Shown here piece by piece: positions 45,968-57,989 of a stretch of 64,000 bases of DNA; positions within the stretch are counted from its first letter, which is position 1; every line of letters begins with the position of its first letter. Origin of the DNA: Rhexocercosporidium sp. MPI-PUGE-AT-0058 (lineage: Eukaryota > Ascomycota > Leotiomycetes > Helotiales). The stretch is from NCBI GenBank assembly GCA_020746875.1, contig JAGTJL010000007.1, positions 1,116,001-1,180,000 on the forward strand, given 5' to 3'. The notes beneath the pieces were generated by a model, which saw only the letters and a list, made by a program, of their open reading frames with translations, did not search any database and was not told where the DNA came from. A program made the position numbers and the translations under genes.

Positions 45968-48052
45968 TCAGTCAGATTCCGGATCTTTCTCACTCTCGTC
46001 TTCACTCATTTCTTCGCTCCCATCTTCGCTTTCAAATTCGCTATCCGGCAACTGGTCCCGCAACATCCTATCATTGATCTCACGATCCACAGCAGCTTCC
46101 TCCTCGATCTCGTTGTATAGCTGCCAGTCGTGCATTTCCATACGTTCATCGCGCCACTCGTCCGGGTCCTCTTCCATGCGCTCATCATAGTCCATCTGAT
46201 TCAATGCTAGTTCAGCATCAGGATCGATATTAGAGTCCATATCCATGTCCGTGGTTACATCCTCTAAGATCTCATCAAGTTCAAATTTACGTAATTCATC
46301 TTCTTGAAGCATGCGCTGGAGTTCGGGATCTGCGTAAGGGTCTTCTGGTTCCTTTGGCAGCATTTTTGGGGTAGGAGGTAATGGGACCTCCCGGAAACCA
46401 GCAGTGGCTCCGCCGCTTGCACCAAGATTACTTCTTCTGTTCATAGCAGGATGCAAAGGCGCTCTGGGAGGCGAACTATGTCTTGACCTGCTGGGTGGAG
46501 TAACCGGATTTCGCACTTTGACTTGGGCCTTGATGCGTACACGTCTAAATAATGCCATCTCGGTTTCTTCGTCATGTGGTGTATTTCGCTTCTTCGCTCT
46601 TTCCTGTCGAGCTGTTTCTGGTCGCGGGCCAAGCAGCATAGCAATATCGCTCGAGCTTTCTGCTTCGGATACACTAGGCAGGCGGTTCATATCGATCGAC
46701 GTCATGGAGCGTCTGTATACCATCTTGCATTTTCGACTTTGCGATCCAGGTGTTCAGTACAAGGAAGTGATGCTACGGGGAGGGGAAGACCTACCATTCA
46801 ATATATTTATCCATTGCAAAATTGTCTGTGTTCTCGTTCCGACATTTTGGGCAGCATATATTCCATGCTTCCTTCGACTTGAAGACCATACTCATATCAG
46901 CATGCTGTCCAGGTCTGAAGCAAGTCTCCCATGGTTTCGTGAGATCGACATCGATTTTGGTCGATGAATCCTGGATGACGAATTCCCCTTTCTCGATTTT
47001 CCTCGCACCTGGGCCGATGCTCTTGAAATTAGAGCGGAGAACTGAAGTTAAAGCCTAGGAGGCAGTAAGTCTCAAGTGTACTCCAACGACTAGAAATTTA
47101 TTGCAATCACCTCAGCTGAGAGAACGAACTCCAGATGGAATGCCATGTGCCTCCCCAAGGCATCTACGAAAAAGACAGGCTGTTGGCGCTCAACTTGTCC
47201 TGGGATTCGAGTGATAATATCTTGAATCTTGATGACGATTTGGAAGATCTGAACATTTGTTTGGCTGTGCGAAATTAGAATCTACTTGAGACCTCGACTC
47301 ATTTTCAGCTCGACTTTGTACTCACAAAACCTTTGCTGTCATCTCTAGGAGCTGTTTCCCTTGCTGGATCCCACTGCCAGAATTAGTCGCTTGTTGGCTA
47401 AAGAGCTCATTTTCTTACGTCGAGATTCGTTCAAGCACTAGATTAATCCTCTGCATGCACCCGAAATATGACTCCTGCATCTTCCCTGCCATGGTTCGAT
47501 GCTGTTCGTCACTTTTCTTCGAATCAATTCTCGTCGCTCCCCTAAAGCCAGCATATCGTCAATAATCGACCCAATCTCGACTCCATTTAACCATCCGGAC
47601 ACGCATCTGACCAAAAACTTCACTCACATCTGCACAGTCGTCAAAAGCATCTCAATACTCGTATGCCCCATCAAATCTGCCTTAAACCCCCTCAAATCCT
47701 CCTTCCGACATAACGCCCACCTAATCTTCCTCCACCCATCCTTAACCTTACCACCCGACCCACCAGCCCTCAAACTCGGCTGATACTTCTTAATCTTCTC
47801 CCAGAACGCATCGATAGTCCTCTGGCACTGCGCAGCTGCCTGCATCAAGGCGACGTGCTCAGCATGTTGCGCATCGTCGAGCTCAATACGCTTCACACTT
47901 ATCAGTGCCGTTTCTAGTGTGTAGAGTTGTGAGATTAGCTCGCGGTACTCGGTTGATGAGTCTCCAGAATCGCGGAGGGCGTCGACAACATTGCTCACCA
48001 ATGTGAGGGCGGCGATGAAGTCGCCGGCTGAGAAGCCGAATCCGACGGACAT
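45968..48052 (-). CDS. Fungal ubiquitin-like-domain protein with N-terminal STAND-associated-type helix domain
   Basis: Six exons on the minus strand: 48052-47628, 47541-47419, 47373-47326, 47264-47111, 47054-46795, 46736-45968; 592 aa, all junctions in frame. The N-terminus, MSVGFGFSAGDFIAALTLVS, is a helical module common in fungal proteins, including those of NLR/STAND type. Around residues 230-310 is a ubiquitin-like domain of the type recalled from many fungal proteins (FVDALGRHMAFHLEFV; GEFVIQDSSTKIDVDLTKPW; PGQHADMSMVF). Two CxxC pairs follow (Cys318/321 and Cys337/340), a likely small zinc site. The C-terminal half is Pro/Ser-rich then very acidic (SEDGSEEMSEDESEKDPESD), probably disordered. 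No NACHT or kinase domain is present. Function unknown; the family is expanded in filamentous ascomycetes and often suspected in self/non-self signalling, which is only suggestive here. Confidence 0.8.
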
Positions 48053-48992
48053 TTTACAATGTTGGCATCACGATATTGAGGTTTAAGCTCTTGTGAGGTG
48101 TGGTATTGAGAAGTCATTGAATGCTGCGGGGGTACTTTTGTCGTTTTGAGGTGTTGTGATGGTGAGGCTGAGGCTGCATGCATCTCGAATCGAGGCGGTG
48201 GCTTAGACTTGGCAGACTGGTAGACTGCCTTGCCCGCCAGGTGAGTAGAAATGGGAAGTCTTGTGACCGAATGGACTTCTGGGCCTGCATTGTTGATTTC
48301 TCAATGCTGCTCGATGGGTGAACAGCATTCGATGACCTCTAATATGAGTTGCGTTATCACGTGATCAGATGTAATTTTCTCGTCTAGATACTCAGATACG
48401 GTTGACGATGGGTGCTAAAGAGACAATTATGTTGCTAGAGGGAGATTTGCCTTCAGATTCATCTTAATGAGCTGTACGATTAGACCAAAGCCTCCTTTCC
48501 CTCATTTTCGATACAGTCATGTGATCAAGCAGCAGCTTCATTTTGATGGAGGCAGGACATGTTGAGAGAGCGACTGCACAGTTTAACATTTCCTTCTTTC
48601 ATGGAAACCTTCTGTACAGCTTCGGCATTCAGATAGAAGAATAGACACCTCTCAAGTCTCCGCTCACTTCGCCGCGGCCCGTTTTGCCAAGCGAAAGAAA
48701 ACATCGCCTAAACTGAGGACGGGACATTTGGCCGCCTCATATCTGAGATGATTATAGAAAATAGTCACCGATAATTCTATTTCATGAAAGAACAGTAAAA
48801 TCTTTATGTATTGATATCTACAGGCAGCGATAACCCCGAACGTAAGAGTGACGGCAATGAATAGATCTTTGCATATCTCAGTATTCATTCCCCTTTGCGA
48901 AAGGACAGGCTCATATCGATAATTTTAGACAAAGAGGATCTACGTGTAGTACTTCATGGTTCTACCCCGTTAGAGTAGAATCATCAATCAAA
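48053..48992. other. Intergenic, nothing supportable
   Basis: 940 bases: promoter of the ubiquitin-like-domain gene and 3' flank of DUR3. Short frames only. Confidence 0.5.
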
Positions 48993-51215
48993 TCACAAGC
49001 TGGCAACCTTCTCTCTAGTAATCTTTTCGTCGCCCTGAACACTCTCAGAAGCGGGGCTATCGATTTCTCCCGTACCCTCAGTGACAACACCGCGTCGCTC
49101 AATACCATTTCCATTAATGTCCCTCCAGATAGCTCTAGCCGTGTGAGCCATACTAGTCCTACCCTCCCAGAGCGGGAAAATCCCCACGCAGCAAGTGCTA
49201 AAGCCCAACCACATAATGCCAACGACAACCCATCCAGTAAAGAACTTCTTGCTGAAGACGTAACCGGTACCGTAGAGCGGCATAGGCCAGAGAACAAGTA
49301 GGACAAGGGTCATGGTCACAGTAGTCCAGCCTGCAATCTTCGACGCGCGCATCAGGTTCTTGTGCTCCTTCTCTTCGGCTGCGGTGTCTGCAATTGCAGC
49401 GCCAGGAACGCGTTCGATGTCGACGTTTGCGGCGTCGGCGATGTCGCTGTCATCGCCTTTGCGAATTGCTTTCATGCTTTGCCAGTCGTAGTTTGCGGCG
49501 CCGAAGGAGTATGTTAGAACTGGAACAAAGATCAATGGGCTGAGAAGTGCAACGACATTTCCTGCAAGCATGGGATTATTTGCACCTGTGCTCTCGACTG
49601 TCAAGGAGCCTGATTCCTTTGATGCAGTGACCAGCCAAGCGATGACAGCGCAGATGAGTCCGAGGACTGGAGAGCCAGCTGCTGCGACGAGATTCTGGCG
49701 GGACCAGAGGAGGGTAAGAACAGCAGGGAGGACTGCAGCTGACACGATGACGCCCATCATCAAGTACAAGTAGCCCATGGAAATACCGGCGTAGTAGAGA
49801 CCAGTCGAGAATGCAGCCATGAAGAATCCGAAGAAGATGACACTGGTGTGTGACATGAAAATGAGGTTCTTGCCACTTGCTTTCGGGTTGATGTAGGTTT
49901 GGTAGATGTCGTAGGTCCATATACCGGAGACGGCGATGAGTTCTGCGGACATGGCGGAGGTTACGGCCATGAATACTAGGAGAAGGGTTGCTACTGCTCC
50001 ACCATTTCCGAGTAGGGCGACGGCTGCATTGGGGAGCACAAGACCGGCACTGACGTCTGCGTGTGACATTCTCAGGGGATAGGTTGGGAATGAGGGGTGA
50101 GTTTCAAGGGCAAGGCAGGCCAGGCCCATGGTTGTGGCGCAGAGCCATGGGATAGCAAACCAGGAAAGTCCACCCATAATCTGTGCATTCTGTTAAAATG
50201 TCGTCAATGCAAGCGTTGGAAGTAATCTTACATAACCTGGCAGAGCAGAAACTGGGTGAGCTGCGATGGCTTTGTTGTAGTAACCATTGTCCATGAATAC
50301 AGTACCGAAGTTGCCCACGATATTGATCACGAAGAAAATGGCACCTTCTTTTGATCGCATCGTCAGGTAGCTTCCCTCGGAGTTGCCCTCAACAGGGTGG
50401 TCCTTTGCGGCTTGCACGAGTAAATCGTAGACTGCTCCTGGAGAGCCAAGAATATTGGATGTCGCATAGGCAGTGAACGCGAAGATGAAAATGATGATCA
50501 GGATCATGACTGTGTGCACGTAATCTGTGAGGAATGTAGCCTTGATGCCCCCAAAAAGAGTGTACAGGATAACACCAATAGGAAGCAGGAAACACGCTGC
50601 TGGAGTTGGCATTCCGGTGAGAGAAGTGACAACTGCACTTCCACCTGTGAGGAGCATGGCAGTAACCAGAATGTTAGTCATGAGACCGAAAGTCATGAAA
50701 ACCAAGTGGGCAACAACACCACTGCATTCGGTCAACAACTGCACGTAAAGTAGCAAAGGGGGTTCATACTATCTCGCGCGGATAACTTCCAGGAAAGTAT
50801 GAGCGTTCGGTGCCTTCTTCTTGAGTTCAATTGCAACTGTTGCAAAGAGAAGGATCTGAACGGTGGCTCCACTGGCATACCAAAAGGGACCAGAGACTCC
50901 GTAGTTGTAAGCGACTCCAGAACTTTGAAGCAAAGTTGCAGCCCATGTCCACGAGGAGACAACAGCTGAAGCGACCAAGCCCGATTTGACGGTACGACCG
51001 GCTGTTGAGAACATCTCTGAGGTTTGAAGCTCATAATTGTATCTCTTGAGAATCCATGTGGTGAGAATCATTCCTTTTGAGATTGTCAACTTCGATTGTT
51101 GCAAATTTTGTCTGATACATAGGAACTTACCAAATGCGAATGCAAATCCCAAACCAAGTACAATACCGTAGCCATAGCTTTGGCCAAGAGGAGGAGTCCC
51201 AGCAACTGCGTCCAT
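48993..51215 (-). CDS. DUR3: Urea permease (Dur3), sodium:solute symporter family
   Basis: Four exons on the minus strand: 51215-51131, 51073-50770, 50721-50232, 50180-48993; 688 aa. The only in-frame ATG before the conserved opening ([20 protein letters not shown], then [13 protein letters not shown]) is at 51215. Family blocks include [60 protein letters not shown] and [20 protein letters not shown], with about 15 hydrophobic helices. The C-terminal cytosolic tail is acidic. In yeasts and moulds Dur3 takes up urea (and polyamines in yeast) at the plasma membrane, driven by an ion gradient, under nitrogen catabolite control. It is divergent from urea amidolyase, 1166 bp between starts, which strongly supports the urea assignment over other symporters. 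Confidence 0.93.
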
Positions 51216-52381
51216 TTCGCAGGAATGGAAGAGGATCGAAAGTAAATTGAGCCAGATATCAAAAAGCACAAGTAGAAAAATGGGATTGTTAGTAGCTCGG
51301 CTGATTGTTTTCAAGGTTGCTTAAGCGGATGGCAGTGTTGTTTGTTGACCCTCTCTCAGAAGTGGACTTGACCGGATATATACTCATCTCTTTGATGCTC
51401 GTGAACATCTCCACTCCCTCTCGATGCATCATGAAAATTTTCTCTCCTCATCCCGTCACATCGGAATACTAGGAGTAAGAAGGAAACATCTTGGCCATAG
51501 CAGAAAGCTAAGAGAGACTCACAATTTACACTTTCAAGGTGTGTCGAGATCCAATCAGCTGTCTAGATTCTTATCTTTGAAGAGTTTTCGTAATTGCGTC
51601 CCAGACTCACATCAGATAAGCTGGCGTAAGCGTGCCTGGGCAGTGGGATGAGGCTTTCCCCACACAGAGAAGTGAAATATCTGCACTTTGCTTGAGGATT
51701 GGGGGAAAGACGCAGTTATTATGAACAAGCTGAAGTCACTGTGAGCTATCAAAGGGGGAAGATGCGGGGTGAGGGCTGGCAAAGATAGCGCCTCCGGAGG
51801 CCGAAGGCGAATTCTCTTAGCGGGCCGACGCTCGCCTTCGCCCACCCACATCCTCCACGCACTTCAAAGACTTCAAAGCGAAACGACAATAATCAGCTGC
51901 ACGCCAAACTTTCACATCATGCATCTCAGAGCCTAGACAGCAGCCACATTGTTTATTTTGGCAACTCGTTTAGTTATTTCCTGGTTTCTGATTCGTCAGG
52001 ACGAACGGAACAGGTCGTGAGGAGCGCTTCTTCCTCAAAGCGCGATATTGGGACATCTCCACCGCTGCATCGCTGAGATCTAGGATGGCTGACATCTGGC
52101 GCAGGCGGCTTGCACTCTGCATGCCAAGCATCTCCATCCCCATATCTTTTTCCTTATCTCGATTTTGATGTTTACTCAAAATCTCTCTGACAAGTGGAAA
52201 GTGGAGTCAACATTGCCAGGATAGGATCACGACTCACTCTTACAAGACTTGGACCTTGAGTTACGAAGTTTCCGTGAGCTAGTTTTGAGGCTGGGCGTCT
52301 AATGATTGTATCTATGAAAGTCATCAGGACGCCACAATCTTTTGAGCCTACATTTTTATTGACTTAACACGTGACATAAAT
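51216..52381. promoter_or_regulatory. Shared DUR3/DUR1,2 intergenic region with GATA-factor motifs
   Basis: Three AGATAA hexamers, the strong form of the HGATAR site bound by AreA/Nit2-type GATA factors: 51571-51576 (minus), 51614-51619 (plus, CAGATAAG) and 52154-52159 (minus). The first two lie 356-404 bases before the DUR3 start, the third about 225 bases before the DUR1,2 start. A short minus-strand frame at 51970-52179 starts MSKHQNRDKEKDMGMEM but has no motif; I do not call it a gene. Confidence 0.6.
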
Positions 52382-55300
52382 ATGTTGAGTAGGAATCCTC
52401 TCCCAATTTTGTTAGACAACCTGCTAACTCGTATTGTATAGATTCATCTACTCGTAGGACTCGACCGGTCACCATTAGCGATTGGATCGTGCATCAAGCC
52501 CGGGGCGATGGACTAGAACGTTTGCTTCGACTTCAGCAGTCTCTCAACACATCGGATGTAGCTTGGATATCTATTGCAAATCCAGACCAGCTACGTGCTC
52601 AATGGGAACAACTTTTGGCGCTCGAAGCTCAAGGGGGGTTACTGCCTCTGTATGGGGTCCCATTTGCTGCCAAAGACAATATCGATGTCGAAGGCTTTGT
52701 CACAACAGCCGCATGTCCAGACTTCGCATACCATGCAGTTGAAGACGCGGGGGTGATAGCGGAGTTGAGAAAAGCAGGTGCAATTGTTATGGGAAAGACC
52801 AACTTGGATCAATTTGCTACTGGACTTGTTGGCACTCGTTCTCCATACGGGATAGTACCGAACAGTTTCGACAAGAACTATATTTCCGGAGGATCAAGCT
52901 CTGGTTCTGCTTCAGTCGTCGCTCGTGGGATTGTTCCATTTGCTCTTGGGACTGATACCGCGGGCTCGGGTCGTGTCCCTGCTGGTTTGAATAACATCGT
53001 TGGGTTGAAGCCAACGAGAGGGCTTTTGAGTGCTAGAGGCGTTGTGCCTGCCTGCAGAAGTCTCGATTGTGTATCGATACTCACTCTAACTAGCGAAGAT
53101 GCCCAGGTGGTCCTGCAGATTGCGAGTGTCTACGATGAAAAGGATGCTTTCTCTCGACCGGTACCAGCTGCACACCCCGCATATACCGGTATGAGCAATC
53201 CTCGTATCGCGATTTGTGGTAGTCCACCGTGGTTCGGAAAGACCGAGCAGGAAGCAGCTTACAATATAGCAATTGAGAGATGCTCTCAACTAGGCTGGGA
53301 GCTCATCCCAACAGACTTTGCGGCGCTTTTTAAGCTTGCAAGTCTCCTCTACGAAGGTCCTTGGGTGGCAGAGCGATTCGCAGCCATCAAGGATTTCATC
53401 GGCAAACCAAACATCCAGATGGATCCCGTTGTCAAATCCATCATTCAGAAAGCAGAAGGGTTCTCTTCAGTGGATGTCTTCGAAGCGGAATATCTCCGTC
53501 GAGACCTCTTAAGGGGAATTGAAACTGCATTTAGGGATTTTGATGCAATCCTTGTTCCTACCACTCCGACATTTCCTACAATACAAGACCTCGCCAATGA
53601 GCCAGTCCTGGAGAATTCTCGACTTGGAACTTACACCAATTTCGTCAATTTCATGGACTGGTCGGCGTTGTCATTCCCCGCTGGATTCCGCTCGGACAAT
53701 CTGCCGTTCGGTCTAACACTGATCTCAACACAATGGGAAGAAGAGAAGCTTCTCGACCTGAGCCGGAGCTTTCTCTCAGGAAAATATCGACTCCTGGGCA
53801 ATACCAAGTTCGATTCTTTGACATCGTTGACAAGGGAAAAGCAGCAAATTTTCACACCACTTGCTGTAGTTGGTGCTCATCTATCTGGCCTCCCTTTAAA
53901 CCATCAATTGACGAATATCGGAGCAACATTGCGTACAAAAACTACAACTTCGGCATCGTATCAACTTTTTGAACTTGTTTCTCCGCCAGGTGCAGCCATT
54001 CGCAAGCCTGGCCTTGCCAGAACGTCTCCTGAGCACAGCTTAGGAAGTGCAATTGAGCTCGAGGTCTGGAATGTGCCTACAAGGGAGGTATCAAAATTTT
54101 CTCGATCAATTCCAGCACCACTCTTTATCGGCGAAGTCGAATTGGCGGATTCTAGTTGGGTTCATGGTTTCGCATTCAATAATGACGACCCAAAAGCTGT
54201 TAATTTAGACATTTCTCATTTCGGAGGCTGGAAGAGCTTTCTCCTCAGCCAAGAATGCGTCGCAGAGAAACAATGCCCAACCTCGAGCACCTCAACCTTG
54301 GCCATACGTCCAATCACGAAAGTCCTGGTTGCGAACCGCGGAGAAATTGCTGTGCGAATAGTCGCCACTCTGAAAAGACTTGGGATACATGCCATTACCG
54401 TCTACTCCAAGGAAGACAGGAGTAGCCCACACGTTACCGACGCAGATACTTCGATCTTCCTTGAGGGCGATTCTGTCGCCGAGACATACCTCTGCCCAAA
54501 TCAAATCATCAAGGTTGCCAAGTCTGCAGGTGCAAATGCAATCATCCCTGGATATGGCTTTCTCTCCGAGAATGCCGATTTCGCGGAAGCGTGTGAACAG
54601 TCGGATATGGTCTGGATTGGCCCAACACCAGAGCAGATGCGAACACTCGGGCTTAAACACTTAGCTAGAGCACTTGCTGAGGAATCGCATGTACCCTTAC
54701 TGCCTGGAAGTAAGATACTCAAGAGTCTCGACGAGGCTGTTACAGAAGGAGAAAGAATCGGATACCCTCTCATGATGAAGAGCACTGCAGGAGGTGGCGG
54801 CATCGGCTTAGAAAAATGCAAGTCTGCAGAGGAAGTAAAGTCCCTTTTCGCATCGGTGCAGCAGCAAGGTCAGAAATACTTCAACGACGATGGGATCTTC
54901 TTGGAATATTTTGTTGAGAATGCCAGACACATTGAAGTGCAGATTATCGGCGATGGAAGTGGAGATGTGCGGCACATCGGTGCGAGAGACTGTTCGCTCC
55001 AGCGAAGACACCAAAAAGTTATCGAAGAATCCCCGCCTTTGAATATTCCCACCGAGGTCTACCAGCAGATGTGCGAGGCTGCGGTGAATTTGGCCAAATC
55101 TCTCAAATACCGGAATGTTGGAACGGTTGAGTTTATCTACGATGCGAAATCCGAGCGCTTCTTCTTCCTTGAGGTCAATACACGTCTTCAAGTCGAACAC
55201 CCTGTCACCGAGGCCGTGTCGGGATATGATTTGGTAGAGGAGATGATCAATGTTGCATCTAAAACCCCATCTCGACTATTCTCAAATGCGCCTGAGAACG

Positions 55301-57989
55301 CCATGGTCTTATCCGGCCATGCTCTGGAAGTGCGCATCTACGCTGAGAACCCGCTGAGAGATTTCAAGCCATCAACAGGCCAGATTTCCGACCTCTCTTT
55401 TCCAGGAGACGTCAGAATCGATACGTGGGTCAAAGCCGGCACCAAGATCTCCCCATCTTTCGATCCTCTCCTCGCCAAGATCGTCGTCACTGGTAGTGAT
55501 CGCAAAGATGCAGTCGAGAAGTTAGCTACCGCGCTTGAAGCAACCCAGATTTGGGGAGTAGACACCAACGTCGAGTATCTTCGTCACATCGTTAAGAGCG
55601 ACATGTTCGTCGAAGCGAAATACTCTACTACGACTCTGGATACTTTCGAGTTCCATCCAGCTGCGATACAAGTCCTCCAACCAGGATCTCTCACCACAAT
55701 TCAGGATTTCCCAGGAAGAGTTGGATATTGGAAGATTGGCATTCCTCCTTCCGGACCGATGGACAATTACTCGTTTCGCATTGCGAACAAGATATTAGGA
55801 AATGACCCCGAGGATGCTGGGCTGGAATGTACATCTGTTGGGCCAACTCTCCAATTCCTGTGCAGCACCACCATTGCGATCGTTGGACCGCCTGCTGAGC
55901 ACAAATTGGATGGAGCTCTGATTCCTCTGTCATCTCCCATCAGCATAACTCGAGGCCAAACCCTTTCTCTCGCAGCTCCGAAATCAGGTCTCAGGACCTA
56001 TCTCGCAGTGAAGGGTGGCATACAAACACCCAAAGTTTTCAACAGCCGTGCCACATTCGCTCTTGGATACTTAGGCGGCCTAAGTGGACGCGAGCTGCGC
56101 AAAGCTGATATCCTTCCCATCCTTGAGATCCAGGAGCAGTTCGCTTCAACCCAGCTCAGCAAGCATCTACTACTACCATGTCAAAGCAAGCCCTGGACAC
56201 TGAGAGTCATGGCCGGTCCACACGCGTACCCCGATTTCTTCGCCCAAGACGATTTCGAATCACTCTTCACCAAACCATGGAAAGTGCATTACAACAGCAA
56301 CAGAATCGGCGTGAGACTCGTCGGACCCAAACCGAACTGGGCTCGAAAGGACGGAGGAGAAGCCGGGCTGCATCCTTCGAATATTCATGATAGTCCATAT
56401 TCGATTGGATCGATCAGTTTTACTGGTGACGAAGCTGTCATTCTGACTTGTGATGGGCCTAGCCTGGGAGGTTTCATCGTCTTCGCGACTGTGGTCACTT
56501 CTGAGATGTGGAAGATTGGGCAGATGACTCCTGGTGACGAGGTGATGCTTTGTCCTATCACAGTCGAGCAAGCCTTGGTCCTTGGAGAAGAATTGCAACA
56601 TTCGATAGACACTCTCACCGATCTCCCAGACACCACCCTTCCCCCAACGATCGTCGATCCAGTCGTCGGATGCATCGAACAGTTCGGCCGGAAAATAACA
56701 TGCAGACAAGCAGGCAACTCAGCACTCCTCCTCGAATTCGGCACCGACACATTCGACCTCCGAACAAGTTTCCACATCCACTCACTCATCGCCCAACTCC
56801 CTCTCACACCTAACTCCCCAATCCTCGAACTCAGCCCCGGAGTCCGCTCCCTCCATGTATCCTATACCCCCACAACCTCCCAAAAAGAGATAATCGCCCT
56901 CCTCACAACCCACGAACACACCCTCGGCGCGCAACTGAAAGAAACCGTAACAAGCCGCTCAATCCACCTTCCCATAGTCTTCGAGCACGCCAGCACCCTC
57001 TCCGCCGTAACACGCTATTCACGCACCATCCGCTCCACGGCGCCTTACCTCCCAAACAACATCGACTTCCTGCAGACCATCAACGGGCTCCCCTCTCGTT
57101 CTGATATCACATCCACAATCCTCTCAGCGACATTCCTTGTCCTCGGATTAGGAGATGTGTTCTTTGGCGCGCCGTGCGCGGTCCCGCTTGATCCGAGACA
57201 CAGGCTCTTTGGCACGAAGTATTCGCCGCCGAGGTCGTTTACGCCGGAGGGGACGGTCGGGATTGGGGGCCAGTATTTGTGTGTCTATGGGATGGACTCG
57301 CCGGGGGGGTATCAGCTGCTGGGGAGGACGGTGCCAATTTGGAATAGATGGGCTGAGGGGGGGAGGGGGAAGGCGTGGATGTTTGAGGTTTTTGATAGGA
57401 TTGTTTTTTATGAGGTCGAGGAAAGAGTGTTGGATGAGGCGAGGGAGAGTGGGATGAGTGAGAAGTTGGTGAGTGTTGAGGAGGGCGTGTTGGATTTGGG
57501 GGTGTATGAGGAGATGGTGAGGGGTGTCCAGGGGGAGAGGCAGGAGATGGTGGAGAGGAGAATGAGGGCTGTGAAGGAGTCGGGGTTTCTGGACGAGTTG
57601 GGCAGGAGTTATCAGTCGGATTCTGGGGTGTTGGACGGGTTTGAGGGGGATAGGGAGGAGGTGGCGGGAGATGTTGTTAAGTCGGAGGTTGCGGGACGGT
57701 GTTGGAAGTGTGAGGTTAAGGAGGGGGATGTTGTTGAGGAGGGGACGGAGTTGGTGAGTTCTTTTTCTATCCTTTCCGGATCTCTGCCGATTCTATTTTC
57801 AACTATTCCCTCCTTTCCTTGAAGTTCTGAATTCCTGGGACTGATCTGTCGGTATAGATATGCATCGAAGCCATGAAAATGGAGATTCGGATCTGCGCCC
57901 CTGTCACTGGCAAGATTGCAAAGCTTTTCGTCAAGGTTGGCGAGATTCTGGACGTTGGAAGTCGGATTGTGGTGATTTCGCCTTCTTGA
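52382..57989 (+). CDS. DUR1,2: Urea amidolyase (urea carboxylase plus allophanate hydrolase)
   Basis: Three exons: 52382-52388 (7 nt, Met-Leu plus one base), 52442-57753, 57858-57989; 1816 aa, close to the yeast protein. Residues about 15-600 form allophanate hydrolase (amidase signature): Lys80 in AAKDNID, cis-Ser region GGSSSGSAS (152-160) and nucleophile Ser178 in GTDTAGSGRVPAG. From about 628 comes biotin carboxylase (KVLVANRGEIAVRIV, then the ATP-grasp loop GGGGIG near 786). From about 1080 comes the carboxyltransferase of KipA/KipI type (LTTIQDFPGRVGYWKIGIPP). Exon 3 encodes the biotin carrier with EAMKM, biotinyl Lys1780. It converts urea, ATP and bicarbonate to allophanate, then to ammonia and CO2, in the cytosol. 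The tiny first exon was chosen because it alone gives an ATG in phase with SSTRRTRPVTISDW; a longer 5' end is possible. Confidence 0.93.

Noticed and set aside
51970..52179. Small minus-strand frame between DUR3 and DUR1,2
   Set aside because: 69 codons, charged and low complexity, inside the shared regulatory region. No evidence that it is translated.
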